Shown here piece by piece: positions 54,206-58,031 of a stretch of 58,031 bases of DNA (its first letter is position 1; each line of letters begins with the position of its first letter). The stretch lies in contig BFEA01000523.1 in assembly GCA_003427395.1 (NCBI GenBank), positions 597,818 through 655,848 of the forward strand, in the 5' to 3' direction. The position numbers were made by a program, and so were the translations under genes. This DNA comes from Chara braunii (lineage: Eukaryota > Streptophyta > Charophyceae > Charales > Characeae). Under the pieces are notes generated by a model. That model was not told where the DNA came from, did not search any database, and worked only from the letters and a program-made list of their open reading frames with translations.

Positions 54206-55156
54206 TCGAACGTTGGTCCTGGGCCTGGATTCGACGTCCTTGTCCAGGACATCCCAGGTCCTAGACTCTGCATGGAAGGGATCACCCCCCGCACAGAGCC
54301 TATTTGCCCTGCCCACCAGGACACTCAGCCTAAAGGCCGGAGGTGTCGTGGAGGCCGCACGATTGTTCCTTCAGCCGTGCAATATCGGGAAGGGGTAGAT
54401 CCTCACGATATTTCGAGTTTGACTCTTGATTATCATAAGTGGTACTCGAACCCACGAGGGACCGCTTGATTACGGTCACTACACAGTACGCCATCATTGC
54501 GACGGCTAGTATATGCCTGCACTGTGAGTCGATATGAGTTAGCCCTGCGTCCGCACGATTTTATACTAAGTCTCATGCGCGTCGCATATCCGATTTTCGC
54601 ATCGAAAAGTTATGGGATGGCCACTGAAGGGGCTAGGATTGAGTGTGTTGTTTTGTTTGTGCCATTTTTATGTGTTTGTGTGTGTGTTTTCATTTTTATG
54701 TCTTTGTAGTGGTGTGCGCGTGGTCTGTGGGAAGCTTCCTAGTCGACTGATGACGGGTCGAGCTTGGGACCTCATCCCCCCAAGGCGCCGGTTCGCGTGT
54801 GGGTCCGATACAGGCGTAAAACCGCGTGTACCCCCTATGCTATAGCGAACGAGAAACGCCCTCGGGTGGTCCACCTTTGCGATTGCAGCTGATTAGCTTT
54901 CGTATTGTGGACTGGTAGCTCGGCGGGGATACGCCCACCGAAGGGAGGTGATAACTTCGTAAGGTGGAGGTAAGTCGTGCCTCGTGTACGCCCTATCCTG
55001 TCGTAGGGGCTCGTGAGAGGTATGGTTGGCGCACTCGGCTGGAATGGCTTGCGGAAGCTCCTTGTGTATTTGCGATGAGGAATAGATCAACTTCTGCGTG
55101 ACGTGGCCGGCAGGGTCCCGCCCCGCTTGTGCGGTGTCGGACCGATGCGCGCGACA
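46970..55156 (+). repeat. Right LTR of the giant element (with LINE insertion)
   Basis: Matches 28041-35166 in order, beginning TATCGGTGCGAATACCC and ending ACCGATGCGCGCGACA. It is 8187 bases because 53095-54204 is an inserted LINE end; without it the length is about 7.08 kb. The short differences from the left LTR include many single transitions and the absence of the left LTR's private duplication. Confidence 0.88.
53095..54204 (+). mobile_element. 5'-truncated LINE copy in the right LTR
   Basis: Interrupts the LTR between TATGTTTTTTAAAGG and GTCGAACGTTGG, which are only 13 bases apart in the intact left LTR (34193-34220). It carries the LINE 3' UTR shared with 10999-11650, the GGGACGCTGAGCCCGGTT motif at about 54064 and a 27-base A tail (54178-54204). 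Instead of a duplication, about seven target bases (TTTCTTA) appear deleted. It encodes no readable ORF2 segment. Confidence 0.85.
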
Positions 55157-57684
55157 TCGTTCCTCGTGTTGTTGGCCCTCTTGTTGGCCCGGAGCATTCC
55201 GTAATGCAATCCGGTGGTTGAAATGCGGGTCGGCGGTATACGGAAGAATGCCCTCCTTCCACGTCCACGACCTGTTTGAGTCGGACTTGTTGTTGCACTA
55301 CTCCTCGTGAGGGAATTCATCTCCCTCCTCCTCCTCCTCCTCCACCTCCACCTCCTCGAACACATCCGGTCTATGCGTCATATTTTGAGATGCACGAGGT
55401 GCAGTAACGACGTTGGTGCTGCCCCTCTCAGATCCGGTGGCGTCATGCCTGACTGCATCATCGTCCTTCACATTAAGCATGCCAACTGCCTCGCCTTTGA
55501 GATCCTCGTCCACCTAGTCCTGCTCCAGCCCCAACCACCCTCCTTTCACTGTCGGCCCATCTTCCCCCCTGCTCTTCAGTCTGAGGTTCGAGTGCGAGTA
55601 GACAAGCTTCTCTGTATGTTTGTGCTTCAGTTGGTTCCTCGTCTTCGTCTGCGCGAGGGATCACGTACTCTAGTTCCTCTCTGCAGGAGAGGATGTGATC
55701 CATATCGAAAGCACTTTCATCGCCAACATCTTAAACTCTGGATGACCACCTCCGTGTGTCTCCCACCACAACATTGCATTGTCCTTGTCTGCCCTCCTCA
55801 ATGCTGCTGCATCACCACAAATCCCTTTGCTGAATTGGAAGTCATAACTGGTCTTTGCAGTTCTTGAACTTCTGACTCTCATTCTTTGCAACGAGACGGT
55901 CCACCACGCTATCGAATTGCGACATTAAGTCCAAATTGTTGAAGATGATGATGTCCCGCAATCGAGGGTCCAACAGTCGGGCCACAGCATGAACAGGGCT
56001 GAGAAGCATGTCCGTCCTCTTTCCCACATCACGCAAGATGTTGTCCCGCTCATCGTCTGTGAGTGGTGCATGAAGAACACAACTCTTCACGTCCACGGCA
56101 GCGTCGTACACCCTGGACAAGCAGTGGATGTCCTTGTCGACCATCCTCAACACATTGTAGTGCTCTTTCATCACTCGATCATGATGCAGCTTCTTCAAAT
56201 CTGCCCAGAATGCCCTGTCACTGATAAGGGACTCCACCTGGTAAGTGTTCATCCTGATATACGGTTGCCAATCTATGTTCGTCCACGATTCCCCCAACAG
56301 TGCCAACACCAAGCAACGAAGGGCTCTCTTGCATGTCAACAGCAGATCCAACATGACGAAGTGGGTCCCAAACCTCGTAAGGGCAGGACGAAGAAGAACT
56401 CTGACCTTGACACCCTTTTGTGCCATCAGCTCCGTCCTCAATGCCCATCGTGGCCACCTGTGGTTCCTGAATAAATTAGCGACCATATTTGCCTTCTTGA
56501 TGACATCCTTAGCCCACGGCTTGTCGCCCACATCCTGCATGAACATGTTTATGCAATGCGCAGTGCACGCGATCCAATATATTTGTTGGAACTCTGGATC
56601 TGCCCTCGACACCGTGGCTGCAGATTTGTTCCCCAAGAAGGAGTCAGTGCAGATGGTTGTGATTTTCTCAACCCCAATCTCCCTGAAGAAGTTCTTTCAT
56701 CCACGAATAACTGCAGCAACGTCCTTATCCTGGTCGCTGACGTCCTTACACTTGATGAATAGGGGCTTCGAATGCTCTGCGAGGATGTAATTCACCAATG
56801 ACCACCCACATATGTTTGTGGTGTCGTCAATGATGAACGTGCAGCCCGTGACCTCCCAATCATCGTTGATGGCCTGCTCCTCCTCGCTCAACCTCCGCCT
56901 CAAGTCGTCGAGAAGATAACATCTCAGAGGGTTGTAGCTAGTGGGGAACATGTGATGTCTGGCAGCAGGTTCTGGTCCATAACATGCGTTGATGAACTTC
57001 TTGAAGGACTTGCTCTTCGCCACATTGAAGGGGATCGCCTTCTTCATAAAGAACTTGATGCAACTCTCATCAATGTCCTTTTGTCGTGGGGTTTTGACCC
57101 ACCTCACGATGGAAGTCTGCTTCACCTGCCCGCGTTTGCTTGCGGTGCATTAGCACGAGAACAGCCTGCTTCCCCCCCACATGCACCTCACACATCGACA
57201 ACCCTCCCCCCAGCAGCCTCCACCCCACTGCAAGATTGTGGACCCGGCCGTCCACCCCTCCCCACTTGTCTCCCTCCTTCGTCCTCAGAGTCTGCCCCGA
57301 CATCTCCTCCCTCCAAACCACCATCACCGGTGTTGTTCTTCTCCTCCTCTGCTCGGCGCACCAATTCCAACAAGTTTGCAGGCAATACCACCCCGACAGC
57401 GTGCAGCCTCCTCCAGATAGTCAGTGTCCCATCAGAGTAACGTGCAGTCGGTCTCTTCCAAATGAAGTGCTCAACGACACATGGTTGCCCCCCACGAACT
57501 CACGGCCGCACAACTTGCATTTCCAGCGACGACCACCCCGAATGGTCTCCTTCAGCTTCTGCCCGGCAGACTCCCACGACCACACACAGAAGTTACCCCG
57601 AAATGTCGGATCATCCCTTAATGGCTCCCTCTCAGCAATCAACGCTCCAGGACGACCATCTCCAAACTCCAGCTGAAGTTGCAC
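55157..57684 (-). pseudogene. hAT transposase gene (BED, DUF659, dimerisation domain), 5' part
   Basis: Minus strand from 57684: BED-type zinc finger (WKCKLCGREFVGGNH, then after a frameshift VVEHFIWKRPTARYSDG); linker VLPANLLELVRRAEEEK; FFMKKAIPFNVAKSKSFKKF; DUF659-like CTFIIDDTTNICGWSLVNYI; YWIACTAHCINMFMQDVGDK; ARLLDPRLRD; a frameshift near 55850; WWETHGGGHPEFKMLAMKVL and SPAERN*ST*SLAQTKTRNQ, the hAT dimerisation signature with two Trp codons turned into TAG; KLVYSHSNLRL; then an acidic tail (FEEVEVEEEEEEGDEFPHEE). The transposase would cut and rejoin hAT elements. The frame runs to the giant-element junction at 55157 and resumes at 28040. Confidence 0.85.
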
Positions 57685-57826
57685 TTATCATGTTGCAGAT
57701 TTGGCCGTTGCGTTGACAACTGTTGTCGCACTTGCTGATGTGGCCTGCCTCCCACACACGCACACGTAGTCGCACAAGCAATCACCACTTGTCAATCTCT
57801 CTATTTCTCTCATGTGGCCAGTCTAT
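57685..57826. other. Upstream flank of the hAT gene
   Basis: Short stretch before the presumed start; no TATA or terminal inverted repeat recognised. The exact start codon is uncertain because the first ATG (57684) is not supported by a family alignment. Confidence 0.4.
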
Positions 57827-58031
57827 GAGGAGAGGAGGAGGAGGAGTAGGAGGAGGAGGCGGAAGACGACGCTGGGGGGAGGGTCGTCTTCCTCCTCCTC
57901 CCCATCCGCCATCCTCCTACTCCTCCCCATCGCCATCCTCCTCCTCTTCCTCCCCCTCCTCCTCCTCATCGCCATCTTCCTCCACCTTGTCGTCCTCCCC
58001 ATCGCCATTTTTTTCCTCCTCCTCCTCCTCC
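57827..58031. repeat. (GGA/TCC)n trinucleotide-rich tract
   Basis: GAGGAGGAG runs at 57829-57862 turn into CCTCCTCCT runs with interspersed CCCATCGCCAT words to the window end. Open frames are compositional. Confidence 0.93.

Larger units (their letters stand above)
28041..55156 (+). mobile_element. Giant Ty3/gypsy-type LTR retrotransposon, 27.1 kb
   Basis: LTRs at 28041-35166 and 46970-55156 flank an 11.8-kb internal region. The left LTR starts TG and ends CA; the right starts TA (one change) and ends CA. The 4-bp target duplication is TCGT (28037-28040 and 55157-55160). Internal order is gag, protease, RT, RNase H, integrase, then a second gag-like ORF. Both palm aspartate motifs of RT are still readable (ATAGAC then YIDD), but every ORF has stops or shifts. 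I could not find a convincing primer binding site directly after the left LTR or a clean polypurine tract before the right one. Confidence 0.82.

Noticed and set aside
1-58031. CRISPR array, rRNA or functional tRNA genes
   Set aside because: No regularly spaced identical repeats with unique spacers, no rRNA-like sequence, and no foldable tRNA were seen.

Overview
Nuclear DNA of a repeat-rich plant-lineage eukaryote. Every recognisable coding stretch belongs to a transposable element: two chromovirus/Ty3-gypsy-type LTR retrotransposons plus an LTR fragment of a third, LINEs with a C-terminal zf-RVT zinc finger, hAT DNA transposons and hAT-derived MITEs. I see no host gene, rRNA, functional tRNA or CRISPR array. 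An initiator-tRNA-Met-type primer site, a chromodomain after integrase, and BED/DUF659 hAT transposases point to a streptophyte. From memory, the protein style (for example the YIDDLAVKG reverse transcriptase and the GRFFYLRTDHQTLKWI RNase H) resembles repeats of the charophyte alga Chara braunii; that attribution is inference. No coding region is intact.

Region 1, about 1.3 to 22.8 kb, is a nest of insertions in insertions. A minus-strand LINE (C-terminus at 22.5-22.8 kb, 3' UTR motif at 1.3 kb) is split by a hAT-like MITE (1390-22112, 8-bp target duplication). The MITE is split by a minus-strand gypsy element (element A, 1864-21893, 4-bp duplication ATTC). The right LTR of element A is split by an insertion starting with a poly(A)-tailed minus-strand LINE end (10999-21860, about 15-bp duplication). 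That insertion holds a 5'-truncated plus-strand LINE (14682-21649, 16-bp exact duplication), itself interrupted by about 4.4 kb of non-coding sequence. The insertion also carries four hairpins with a shared loop and covarying stems (12.0-12.4 kb).

Region 2, 23 to 27.2 kb, holds a decayed gag fragment and an LTR with primer site (25.85-26.88 kb), then a microsatellite containing an exact Nextera mate-pair junction adapter (27193-27230), which is an assembly artefact.

Region 3, 27.2 to 57.7 kb, is a minus-strand hAT transposase gene with a Gln-rich, AT-hook tail, split by a giant plus-strand gypsy-type retrotransposon (28041-55156, 27.1 kb). Its LTRs are about 7.1 kb; the right one carries a 1.1-kb LINE insertion. 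The internal region reads gag, protease, RT, RNase H, integrase, then an additional gag-like second ORF, and holds a 391-bp hAT MITE with an 8-bp duplication. Removing the giant element and one TCGT copy rejoins the hAT tail in one frame. Disabling changes are mostly W-to-stop, Q-to-stop, R-to-stop and D-to-N, the C-to-T/G-to-A spectrum expected of methylated, silenced repeats. All similarity and divergence statements here were made by eye.
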